A stretch of DNA of 64,000 nt from positions 21,356 through 85,355 of the forward strand of contig JAJRQC010000069.1 of assembly GCA_024280455.1 (NCBI GenBank). The letters are read 5' to 3'. Position numbers and translations under genes: made by a program. Every line of letters begins with the position of its first letter. Position 1 is the first letter of the stretch. Positions 17,414 to 25,225 of this stretch are shown here, in pieces. The notes beneath the pieces are model-generated. The model worked only from the letters and a program-made list of their open reading frames with translations, did no database searches and had not been told where the DNA came from. Origin of the DNA: Deltaproteobacteria bacterium. Lineage in GTDB: Bacteria > Desulfobacterota > Desulfobulbia > Desulfobulbales > Desulfobulbaceae.

Positions 17414-17599
17414 ATGTGGGAAATCGTTATTGATAAAGATAAGTGTGCCGGTGATGAGGAATGTGTGAACGCCTGTCCGGCTCAGGTTTACGAAATGGTT
17501 GACGGAAAGGCCGAGGCTGTAGAGCCCGATGAGTGCCTGGGTTGTGAGACCTGTGTTGAAGTTTGTCCCGAGGGTGCTCTCACCGTCACCGAAGTGTAA
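17414..17599 (+). CDS. 2[4Fe-4S] ferredoxin with an Asp-ligand-type first cluster
   Basis: A 61-residue acidic ferredoxin. The second site is canonical, CLGCETCVEVCPEG. The first reads CAGDEECVNACPAQ: the second Cys of the usual C-x2-C-x2-C-x3-C-P is Asp, the arrangement known from Pyrococcus furiosus ferredoxin, where Asp ligates the cluster or a [3Fe-4S] forms. A strong AGGAGG precedes the ATG and a terminator follows, so it is monocistronic and probably well expressed. It is a plausible electron carrier for the nearby AOR and Hdr-Mvh enzymes. Confidence 0.93.
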   Translation: MWEIVIDKDKCAGDEECVNACPAQVYEMVDGKAEAVEPDECLGCETCVEVCPEGALTVTEV

Positions 17600-17627
17600 G
17601 TTTACATATACTTCAGTTTGTCGACTG

Positions 17628-17657
17628 TAAGCCCATCCCCGTAAGGGGGTGGGCTTA
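17628..17657 (+). terminator. Intrinsic terminator of the ferredoxin gene
   Basis: TAAGCCCATCCCC pairs with GGGGGTGGGCTTA (13 bp with one G-U) around GTAA, and a short T-run follows a few bases later. It lies 28 bp after the ferredoxin stop. Immediately downstream, 17684-17709 is a 26-bp exact match to one arm of repeat R1 (57336-57361). Confidence 0.8.
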
Positions 17658-17742
17658 TGTCGTTTTAAGGTAAGTGTTCACCCGCACCTCACGGAGTCTA
17701 CGCTTACCTTTTAAGGGATTGTTCAAATGCAGCAGGTAAGGC

Positions 17743-18183
17743 ATGAAACAAACAGGCGTGCAACGTATAAAACCAGGGGTCAGTCGCTCAGTACACCTGT
17801 GTATTGCAGCTCTGCTCTGGACTTCCATTGGAATCATGCTCATAGTCAGGGGCTGGGGCTGGATTGGGCCGGGCATTGCCCGGCTGCTTGCCGTCCTCGC
17901 ATTCCTGGCCGGTACGCTTAAATCTGTTTTTATCCTTGATAAAACAGCAGATAGGTCTATTTCACGGATCAAGAAGTTTAACGATGCCACCTGTGTCGGT
18001 GCTGTTTATTCGTGGAAAACCTGGCTGCTGGTAGGGTTGATGATGGCCTTCGGCATCACCATGCGTAGCCTGACTGATCCGGGAATGGTCATTGGAACCC
18101 TTTATATCGCAATCGGCTGGGCCCTGCTGTTTTCAAGTCGCCGGGGCTGGGTCGCCTGGTGGCAGTGGATTCATCATGATTGA
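17743..18183 (+). CDS. Small integral membrane protein, unknown function
   Basis: A 146-residue protein with four hydrophobic segments (CIAALLWTSIGIMLIVRGWG; a following LLAVLAFLAGTLKSVFIL stretch; WLLVGLMMAFGI; MVIGTLYIAIGWALLF) and a WVAWWQWIHHD tail. I do not recognise a family. Its end overlaps the alanine racemase start by 8 bp, so the two are translationally coupled. No catalytic motif is visible. Confidence 0.7.
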   Translation: MKQTGVQRIKPGVSRSVHLCIAALLWTSIGIMLIVRGWGWIGPGIARLLAVLAFLAGTLKSVFILDKTADRSISRIKKFNDATCVGAVYSWKTWLLVGLMMAFGITMRSLTDPGMVIGTLYIAIGWALLFSSRRGWVAWWQWIHHD

Positions 18184-19306
18184 ATCGCTCAACAGGGTGG
18201 TTGTCAGTCGTTCGGCCCTGCGTCATAACTTCAGCCTGTGCAAGCATCAGGCCGCGAATTGCGGGGTTATGGCCATGGTCAAGGCCGATGGCTACGGGCA
18301 TGGGATGGAGGAATGTGGCCGTGTCTTTGCAGACTGCGGTGCGGCCGCCTTCGGGGTGGCTGAGGTGGTTGAGGGTATCCGGTTGCGACGGGCCGGGGTT
18401 GAGCAGCCGATTTTTGTTCTGGCCGGAATTATGGCCGAGTTTTTTGATGCCCTGTTTGAATATGATCTGACCCCGGTTCTGGTGGATGGAACCCTGATTC
18501 AACCTTTAGCTCAGGAGGCTGTTCTTCGTAAAAAAGAAATAGCTGTTCATCTCAAGGTGGACGCTGGTATGGGGCGTCAGGGTTTCCCGTTAACCGAGCT
18601 TCCCGGTATTGTCGCTGCCGTAACGAGCCGGAAAGGACTCCGTCTCCAGGGGATTATGGCCCATTTTCCCATGGCCGATGATCCGAGTTCGGTAAGCAGC
18701 GACAGGATACTTGCTGATTTTCTCCAGGCAGTGACCGGGCTCAGGCCCGATATACAACAACAGGATCTCTGCCTGCACATCGCCAACTCCGGCGGACTGT
18801 TCTCCGTAGACGGCACGTCTCTTGATATGGTTCGGCCAGGTATTTCTCTCTACGGTTATGGAGCATCCGGATCCGGCGGAGTGCAGGGAACGCAAGAGCA
18901 GCAATTGATCCCGGCCATGCGGTTTGTCTCCCGGATTATTCAGGTACGTGAGGTCCCTGCCGGAACCGGGCTTGGCTATGGCCATATCTTCACCACTGAC
19001 AGAACGACCCGATTGGCTGTTCTGCCGGTGGGATATGAAGATGGCTATCTCCGCGTTCTGTCCAACCGGGCCCGGGTGTTGCTACATGGCCGGAGTGCGC
19101 CGGTCGTCGGCCGAATCTCCATGAACCTGACCTTGGTCGATGTTACCGATCTTGGCGAGGTTCAGGTCGGTGACGAGGCCGTCCTGCTCGGCCGTCAAGG
19201 TCGGGAAGCCATAACCGCTAATGAGATAGCCGGCTGGATGGAAACGATCTCATATGAAGTGCTCTGTCTGCTGGGACATTGCAACCGAATAGAGTATGTT
19301 GATTGA
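18176..19306 (+). CDS. alr: Alanine racemase
   Basis: A 376-residue PLP enzyme interconverting L- and D-alanine for peptidoglycan. The N-terminal PLP lysine motif is AMVKADGYGHG. The C-terminal domain holds the catalytic tyrosine region (GTGLGYGHIF, LPVGYEDGYLR) and GRISMNLTLVDVTD. The ATG at 18176 (MIESLNRVVVSRSALRHN) is preferred; the 28-residue longer frame runs through the upstream gene. It has standard length for the family. Confidence 0.97.
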   Translation: MIESLNRVVVSRSALRHNFSLCKHQAANCGVMAMVKADGYGHGMEECGRVFADCGAAAFGVAEVVEGIRLRRAGVEQPIFVLAGIMAEFFDALFEYDLTPVLVDGTLIQPLAQEAVLRKKEIAVHLKVDAGMGRQGFPLTELPGIVAAVTSRKGLRLQGIMAHFPMADDPSSVSSDRILADFLQAVTGLRPDIQQQDLCLHIANSGGLFSVDGTSLDMVRPGISLYGYGASGSGGVQGTQEQQLIPAMRFVSRIIQVREVPAGTGLGYGHIFTTDRTTRLAVLPVGYEDGYLRVLSNRARVLLHGRSAPVVGRISMNLTLVDVTDLGEVQVGDEAVLLGRQGREAITANEIAGWMETISYEVLCLLGHCNRIEYVD

Positions 19307-19321
19307 GTTCTGAGGATGGAT

Positions 19322-19454
19322 AAACCAGCATGGCTGGACCAGATAAGCGGAGCGAAGTGCAGACTCCGGGATTTACAGGTCACAGCCACAACCAGATAAG
19401 CGTAGACTTCGAGGATGAAAATAGCCTGACTGAGCATCCCTTGCGGGCTATTTT
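19322..19454. repeat. Dispersed repeat R2, copy a (left of argS)
   Basis: A 133-bp element starting AAACCAGCATGGCTGGACC, where CCAGC-ATG-GCTGG is a small palindrome, and ending GGGCTATTTT. It is almost identical to the inverted copy at 21172-21304 on the other side of argS. A third copy, with a diverged second half, is at 58783-58884, and a 20-bp fragment is at 44607-44626. It lies between alr and argS, with no coding capacity. Confidence 0.85.
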
Positions 19455-19503
19455 CGGATAAAAACGCCGAACCTGAAAATCGAAAATCATAAAATAAAAA
19501 AAG

Positions 19504-21159
19504 ATGATAAAATCACAACTGAAACAACGTGTTGACCATTGCTACCAGCTAGGGGTTGAAAAGGGATTATGGACCGATGCCGCTGCCGACAGCTATACGA
19601 TCGAGGTCCCGAAGCGTGACGGTCAGGGCGATTTTTCAACTAATCTAGCCATGATTGTGGCCGGGAAAGAGAAACGTAATCCCCGCGAGGTAGCCTCGCA
19701 GTTGGTCGAACTGCTTGGTGGCGGCGATGCCTTGTTGGACAAGGTGGAGATTGCAGGTCCTGGTTTTGTCAATTTTTTCTTGAATCGCGGGATATGGAGC
19801 TCTGTACTTCCCAAAGTTATTGAGCAGGGAGACTGTTTTGGTCTGGCGGATTTTGGTGAGGGAAAAAAGGTGCTGGTTGAGTTTGTCAGTGCCAACCCGA
19901 CCGGACCGCTCAGTGTGGGCCATGGTCGCAACGCCATTTTAGGCGACTCCATTGCCAGGGTTTTAGCTGCTGTCGGCTATGATGTTCAGCGGGAGTATTA
20001 TTTCAATGATGCCGGGCGCCAGATGCGGGTACTGGGTGCATCGACCAAGGCACGGTATCTTGAATTGCTCGGTCTGGACAACGAATTTCCTGAAGACGGG
20101 TATCAGGGCAATTATATTTATGATATCGGACGCCGACTGCAGGAAGAATCTGGAGACGGCCTGAAAGACAAGGATGTACTGTTCTTCAAGGATCAGGCCC
20201 AGAAGCATATCTTTGCCGATATTGATTCAACCCTGAAACGAATAGGAATTGCCTTTGATTCGTATTTTAATGAACACACCCTGTATGAAGACGGCTTGAT
20301 TGATGATGTGGTGGATAAACTTCGGAATAAGGGCCTTGTCTATGAAAAGGACGACGCCACCTGGTTCAAGACCACTGAGTTTGGCCAGGAACAGGATCGG
20401 GTGATTATAAAAAATACCGGTGAACCGACCTATCGCCTGCCGGATATTGCCTATCACCGGGAAAAATTCCGGCGCGGATTTGACTGGATGATCGATATCT
20501 TCGGTGCCGATCATATTGCAACCGTGCCGGATGTTATGGCCGGTATCCGGGCCCTTGACCTTGATGATTCCAAAGTCACCGTGATCCTGCATCAGTTTGT
20601 TACTCTTCTGCGGGGAGGTAAACAGGTGAAGATGTCCACCCGCAAGGCCACCTTTGTCACGGTTGATGAACTGGTCGATGAGGTCGGGGTCGATGCTCTG
20701 CGCTTTTTCTTTCTCATGCGCAAGCCCGACAGCCAGCTTGAATTTGATCTTGATCTGGCCACCAGTCAGAGCCAGGAAAATCCGGTCTATTATGTGCAGT
20801 ATGCCCATGCCCGACTCTGCTCAATCGAACGGCAGGCAAAGGAACAGGCAGTTGCTGTCGGAGAACTTGACGCGGCCGATCTTCTTCTGCTCAAAGAGGA
20901 AGAAGAACTGGCCCTGTTGAAAACCATGGCCGGGTATCCGGCCATGATCGCCGGTGCGGCCCGGGATCTGGCGCCGCACCGGGTTATTTTCTTTCTGATG
21001 GAGTTGGCTGGTCAGTTCCACCGCTACTATAATAAACACAAGGTACTTGGAGAAAATCCCGAGTTGACCAGGGCCAGATTACAGTTCTGCCGGGCCCTGA
21101 GAGTCGTGTTGAGAAACGGCCTTCATCTGGCGGGGCTTGAGGCTCCTGAAAAGATGTAA
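19504..21159 (+). CDS. argS: Arginyl-tRNA synthetase
   Basis: A 551-residue class I synthetase. The class I HIGH-like motif is in SANPTGPLSVGHGRNAILGD and the MSTRKA element (KMSTRKATFVTVDELVDEVG) corresponds to the KMSK loop. An N-terminal Add-1 domain and a C-terminal anticodon-binding helical domain are present (YYVQYAHARLCSIERQA). Length is normal. It is flanked by inverted copies of repeat R2, an unusual setting for an essential gene. Confidence 0.97.
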   Translation: MIKSQLKQRVDHCYQLGVEKGLWTDAAADSYTIEVPKRDGQGDFSTNLAMIVAGKEKRNPREVASQLVELLGGGDALLDKVEIAGPGFVNFFLNRGIWSSVLPKVIEQGDCFGLADFGEGKKVLVEFVSANPTGPLSVGHGRNAILGDSIARVLAAVGYDVQREYYFNDAGRQMRVLGASTKARYLELLGLDNEFPEDGYQGNYIYDIGRRLQEESGDGLKDKDVLFFKDQAQKHIFADIDSTLKRIGIAFDSYFNEHTLYEDGLIDDVVDKLRNKGLVYEKDDATWFKTTEFGQEQDRVIIKNTGEPTYRLPDIAYHREKFRRGFDWMIDIFGADHIATVPDVMAGIRALDLDDSKVTVILHQFVTLLRGGKQVKMSTRKATFVTVDELVDEVGVDALRFFFLMRKPDSQLEFDLDLATSQSQENPVYYVQYAHARLCSIERQAKEQAVAVGELDAADLLLLKEEEELALLKTMAGYPAMIAGAARDLAPHRVIFFLMELAGQFHRYYNKHKVLGENPELTRARLQFCRALRVVLRNGLHLAGLEAPEKM

Positions 21160-21171
21160 GGCTTTTTTTCT

Positions 21172-21304
21172 AAAATAGCCCACGAAGTGATGTCGTATCA
21201 GGCCATTTTCATCCTCGAAGTCTACGCTTATCTGGTTGTGGCTGTGACCTGTAAATCCCGGAGTCTGCACTTCGTTCCGTTTCCTGGTCCAGCCATGCTG
21301 GTTT
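21172..21304. repeat. Dispersed repeat R2, copy b (right of argS, inverted)
   Basis: The reverse complement matches copy a at 19322-19454 over its full 133 bp with scattered differences, mostly at the far end. It begins 12 bp after the argS stop codon, so it could also form the 3' end of the argS transcript. Confidence 0.85.
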
Positions 21305-21337
21305 CTGTGAAATTATGTTTCTGTTTATTGGCATAGT

Positions 21338-21613
21338 ATGGCGGTGAGGAAAAAAAAACGAGCACGAAAGAAACCAGTCAAGCGGTTTCGGTTCCAGCTG
21401 AGTCTTGCCGGAGTGGCAGGGGTCGGGATTGTCGTGTTCTGTCTGTTTTTATGGATGTTCCTGCTCGGGATCTGGGCCGGGCAGACTATCCTTCTGCCCT
21501 CATCCACGTCCGGCCAGATTCTTGCTGGAAAACATTCGGCGGCACAGGCAAAACAAAAAAAATCTGTTGGTGTTATTCTACCGGAAGGAAAAAAAAGGAT
21601 GGCTGGAAAGTAG
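21338..21613 (+). CDS. Short single-pass membrane protein, probably truncated
   Basis: A 91-residue protein with a very basic start (AVRKKKRARKKPVKRFRFQL), one transmembrane helix (GIVVFCLFLWMFLLGIWAGQ) and a short basic periplasmic tail. This is the N-terminal layout of SPOR-domain proteins often found after argS in related genomes, but the SPOR domain is absent: the frame stops and repeat-rich DNA follows. It is either a truncated SPOR protein or an unrelated small anchor. Confidence 0.45.
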   Translation: MAVRKKKRARKKPVKRFRFQLSLAGVAGVGIVVFCLFLWMFLLGIWAGQTILLPSSTSGQILAGKHSAAQAKQKKSVGVILPEGKKRMAGK

Positions 21614-22000
21614 CATTCAATATTGATCCCATGCAAGGAGAGCCGGTAATTGCGGTATGCTCCTTGACCGGCGCTGTCGGTCGGAGTAAACTATATAAGT
21701 TTGTCCTGATGAGTATTGAGTGCCCATCGGACGTAACCGTTTACCAAAGAGCAACTAAGATTGATAAACCCATACTTGTAAGCGTTTACCAGATAAGCGC
21801 AGACTTCGGTGCTCCATATTCGTTTAGATAAGCGTAGACTTCGAGCAGGCCGACGAATCTATGAGCAGGTGTTATGCTGCTACCTGAACAGTTACGAAGT
21901 TATAACCTTTCCGCCGTCGGTGGCGTGGCTTTTCGAAGTCTCCGCTATCTACGACACCGACAATATTGAATTCGAGTGGTATCAAAAAATATAAAATGTT
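21614..22000. other. Intergenic region with repeat fragments
   Basis: About 390 bp without a convincing gene. It holds fragments related to repeats R1 and R2: AGATAAGCGCAGACTTCGG and AGATAAGCGTAGACTTCGAG at about 21791-21846, and CTACCTGAACAGTTACGAAG at about 21880-21899. The likely 3' end of the preceding membrane-protein gene has been replaced by this material. The upstream signals for the acetyltransferase gene are not obvious. Confidence 0.5.
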
Positions 22001-22489
22001 GTGAGCACGCATAACCAGAAGAAAACAGGACGGATTCGTCCGGCCCGAATGGGAGATGTGCGGGCTATCCATGCACTGCTTCAGGGGTTTGCCGATCAGG
22101 GGTTATTACTTGCCCGTTCCATCAGCTCCCTGTACGACCAGCTGCGTGATTTTATCGTCTATGACGATGATGGAGTCCGGGGTGTGTGCTCCCTGCATAT
22201 CAGCTGGGATAATCTGGCGGAAATCCGTTCTCTGGCCATCGCCCCTGAGCTGCAGGGACGCGGTATCGGGGCCCGACTGGTGCGCTCCTGCCTGGACGAG
22301 GCGGAAAGCCTGGAAATCGGACAGGTCTTTGTTCTGACCTATCAGGCCGGTTTTTTCAGAAAACTTGATTTTATTGATAAGGATAAGAAAGATCTTCCCC
22401 ACAAGATCTGGAGTGACTGTCTGCATTGTCCAAAGTTTCCGGACTGTGACGAGGAAGCTCTGCTGTGGGTTTCGAAGAAGAATGTATAG
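22001..22489 (+). CDS. GNAT N-acetyltransferase, ArgA-like
   Basis: A 162-residue acetyltransferase. The acetyl-CoA pyrophosphate loop is ELQGRGIGARLVRSCLDEA, preceded by EIRSLAIAP. The C-terminal part (FFRKLDFIDKDKKDLPHKIW, then C-x2-C-x3-P-x-C) is like the stand-alone GNAT-type N-acetylglutamate synthases of deltaproteobacteria. It would make N-acetylglutamate for arginine synthesis; argJ in this window can also do so. The start is GTG at 22001. A general GNAT function is certain; ArgA activity is likely but not proven. Confidence 0.8.
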   Translation: MSTHNQKKTGRIRPARMGDVRAIHALLQGFADQGLLLARSISSLYDQLRDFIVYDDDGVRGVCSLHISWDNLAEIRSLAIAPELQGRGIGARLVRSCLDEAESLEIGQVFVLTYQAGFFRKLDFIDKDKKDLPHKIWSDCLHCPKFPDCDEEALLWVSKKNV

Positions 22490-22659
22490 CTGGCCTGCAC
22501 CCTGCGAAGCTTGCGCTTGCCATCCCTTGCCGCTGAAGAGCAGCAGAAAGGAAATGAAGCCGGCTCTGCAGCCCGCCTGAAACCAGTTCAAATGTATAAA
22601 AATCGTAGAATGTGAAGATATGAGCAGAGCAGGACTGCTTTGCCGTTGGAGAAAATACA

Positions 22660-24375
22660 ATGATTGGAAAGGCCCTGACCAAGGTTTTTGGTAGTAAAAA
22701 TGATCGAACAATTAAACAGCTGCGACAGAATATTGTCCGGATTAACGATCTGGAACCATCTATAGAACCACTCACTGACCAGGAGCTTGCCGCCAAAACA
22801 AATGAATTTCGCGAGCGGATTGCCCAGGGAGAGTCTCTTGATGCCCTGTTACCCGAGGCTTTTGCCGTTGTCCGAGAGGCTGCCCGGCGTGTACTTGGTG
22901 AACGCCATTACGATGTACAGCTTATCGGTGGCCTCGTATTACATCAGGGGATGATCGCGGAGATGAAAACCGGTGAGGGTAAAACCCTGATGTCGACGGC
23001 CCCGGTGTACCTGAACGCCCTGTCCGGTAAAGGCGTGCATGTGGTCACGGTTAACGATTACCTGGCCAGTCGCGATATGGAATGGATGGGTCAGATCTAC
23101 CGCTTTCTCGGGTTGAGGACAGGTTCCATCGTCCATGATATGGATGATGACGCCCGCAGGGAAGCCTATGCCGCAGATGTCACTTACGGAACCAATAACG
23201 AGTTCGGTTTTGATTACCTGCGCGACAATATGAAGTTTACCCTGGAAGATTTTTGTCAGCGCGGATTCAACTATGCCATTGTCGATGAGGTTGACTCCAT
23301 CCTGATTGATGAGGCCCGGACGCCGCTGATTATTTCAGGTCCGGCTGATATGTCCACGGATATGTATATTAAGGTGGATCGGATCATGAAACATTTCAAG
23401 GAGGATGAGCATTACACCAAGGAGGAAAAGGATCGTCAGGCCATGCTCACCGATGAAGGCGTGATTCTTGGCGAGAAACTCCTTGAAGTTGATAATCTCT
23501 ATGATCCCAGAAATATCAATCAACTCCATCACATTAACCAGGCCTTGAAGGCCCATGTCCTGTTTCAGCGTGATGTGGATTATATTGTCAAGAACGGTCA
23601 GGTGGTCATTGTTGATGAATTTACCGGCCGGACTATGGAAGGGCGCCGCTATTCGGACGGTTTACATCAGGCTTTGGAGGCCAAGGAAGGGGTCAAGGTC
23701 GAGAAGGAAAACCAGACCCTGGCCTCCATCACTTTCCAGAATTATTTCCGTATGTATGACAAACTGGCCGGTATGACGGGAACGGCGGACACCGAGGCCC
23801 CGGAATTTAAGAAGATCTATGACCTTGATGTGGTGGTGATCCCCACCCATCAGGAGATGATCCGGATTGATTATCCCGACGTCATCTACAAGAACGAAAA
23901 GGCCAAGTACCGTAATATCGTCCGTGAAATAAAAGAGCTCAACGAAAAGGGCCAGCCCATCCTGGTCGGTACGATTTCCATTGATGTTTCCGAAAAGATC
24001 GCCAAGATGCTTGCCAAGGAAAAAGTGCCCCACGAGGTCCTTAATGCAAAGCAGCATGAGCGGGAGGCTGAGATTGTTGCCGATGCCGGCCAGAAGGGCA
24101 AGGTGACCATTGCCACCAATATGGCTGGACGCGGTACGGATATCAAGCTCGGCGAGGGCGTTCGCGAGCTTGGCGGACTGCATATTCTCGGGACCAGTCG
24201 TCATGAGAGCCGCCGGATTGATAACCAGCTGCGCGGTCGATCAGGCCGTCAGGGTGATCCCGGTTCGTCCCGGTTTTTTCTCTCCCTTGAAGATGATCTC
24301 CTCCGGATTTTCGGATCCGGCCGTATCTCCGGGATTATGGACAAACTCGGCATGGAAGAAGATGAGCCCATTTAA
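22660..24375 (+). CDS. secA: SecA translocase ATPase, N-terminal two thirds, ended by an in-frame TAA
   Basis: Residues 1-571 of SecA: DEAD motor NBD1 ([52 protein letters not shown]), the preprotein cross-linking domain, and NBD2 ([27 protein letters not shown]). The frame ends EEDEPI-TAA; family members read E-D-x-P-I-E-H here, so the TAA at 24373-24375 replaces a Glu codon (one G-to-T change from GAA). The remainder follows in the same frame. SecA drives preproteins through SecYEG and is normally essential, so either the stop is a sequence error, or the protein is made in two pieces, or another copy exists. Confidence 0.9.
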   Translation: MIGKALTKVFGSKNDRTIKQLRQNIVRINDLEPSIEPLTDQELAAKTNEFRERIAQGESLDALLPEAFAVVREAARRVLGERHYDVQLIGGLVLHQGMIAEMKTGEGKTLMSTAPVYLNALSGKGVHVVTVNDYLASRDMEWMGQIYRFLGLRTGSIVHDMDDDARREAYAADVTYGTNNEFGFDYLRDNMKFTLEDFCQRGFNYAIVDEVDSILIDEARTPLIISGPADMSTDMYIKVDRIMKHFKEDEHYTKEEKDRQAMLTDEGVILGEKLLEVDNLYDPRNINQLHHINQALKAHVLFQRDVDYIVKNGQVVIVDEFTGRTMEGRRYSDGLHQALEAKEGVKVEKENQTLASITFQNYFRMYDKLAGMTGTADTEAPEFKKIYDLDVVVIPTHQEMIRIDYPDVIYKNEKAKYRNIVREIKELNEKGQPILVGTISIDVSEKIAKMLAKEKVPHEVLNAKQHEREAEIVADAGQKGKVTIATNMAGRGTDIKLGEGVRELGGLHILGTSRHESRRIDNQLRGRSGRQGDPGSSRFFLSLEDDLLRIFGSGRISGIMDKLGMEEDEPI

Positions 24376-24381
24376 CACTCG

Positions 24382-25212
24382 ATGATCTCCAAAGCGATTG
24401 AAAATGCCCAGCGCAAAGTCGAGGGCCACCATTTTGATATTCGTAAGCATTTGCTTGAGTATGACGACGTCATGAACAAGCAGCGCGAGGTTATTTACAG
24501 CCAGCGGCGTGAGGTTCTCCAGGGAGAGGATATTAAACCGATTATTGATGATATGAAAGCTGATCTCATCCAGAATGTGATCGCTGAAACTGCGGTGGAA
24601 AAGACCCCGTCCGAAGATTGGGAGTGGGAAGCCTTTAACGAGCGGGTGAGTGAACTGTTTAACCTGCAGCCGGCTTGGAATAAAACCGAGCGGACCGATC
24701 TTGATCATGACAGCCTTCTTGAAAAACTGACGGCCGAAATTGAGGCCAAATATCAGCGTCAGGAAGAGCAGAACGGCCCTGAACAGATGCGCCAGCTGGA
24801 ACGGATGATTCTCCTGCAGATGGTGGACACCCTGTGGAAGGAACATCTGCTCAATATGGATCACTTGAAAGAGGGAATAGGCCTCCGCGGCTATGGTCAG
24901 AAGAACCCCCTTGATGAATATAAGAAGGAGGGCTTCAATCTGTTTATGACTATGATCGAAACAGTGAAGCAGCAGACCGTCAGTACCCTGTTCAGAGTCC
25001 AGATTATGCAGGATGATGAGCTGGAGAAATTGGAAGAAGAACGTCGTCAGGAGCGGGAGCGGGAACTGCAGATGGCCCGGCGCGCCTCTGGTGACAAAGC
25101 GGATGCTGAACGGAAACCGGTCAAGCGCAGTGAAGAAAAAATCGGCAGAAATGCTCCCTGCCCCTGTGGTTCCGGTAAAAAGTATAAAAAGTGCTGCGGC
25201 AAACTTGCGTAA
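24382..25212 (+). CDS. secA: SecA C-terminal third (in frame after the TAA)
   Basis: The 276-residue continuation starts at ATG 24382, two codons after the ochre codon: [15 protein letters not shown], then the helical scaffold ([20 protein letters not shown]), the wing domain and the C-terminal zinc/SecB-binding motif [16 protein letters not shown]. With the first part it gives an 850-codon gene of normal SecA length. No other damage is visible, so decay, if real, is very recent. A purine-rich stretch (GGAAGAAGATGAG) 16-28 bp upstream could allow re-initiation. Confidence 0.88.
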   Translation: MISKAIENAQRKVEGHHFDIRKHLLEYDDVMNKQREVIYSQRREVLQGEDIKPIIDDMKADLIQNVIAETAVEKTPSEDWEWEAFNERVSELFNLQPAWNKTERTDLDHDSLLEKLTAEIEAKYQRQEEQNGPEQMRQLERMILLQMVDTLWKEHLLNMDHLKEGIGLRGYGQKNPLDEYKKEGFNLFMTMIETVKQQTVSTLFRVQIMQDDELEKLEEERRQERERELQMARRASGDKADAERKPVKRSEEKIGRNAPCPCGSGKKYKKCCGKLA

Positions 25213-25225
25213 CCATCCGCAAGTC

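Noticed and set aside
24373..24375. TAA in secA as a programmed recoding site
   Set aside because: TAA is not known to be recoded to an amino acid in these bacteria and no slippery or structured signal is visible; mutation, error or re-initiation is simpler.
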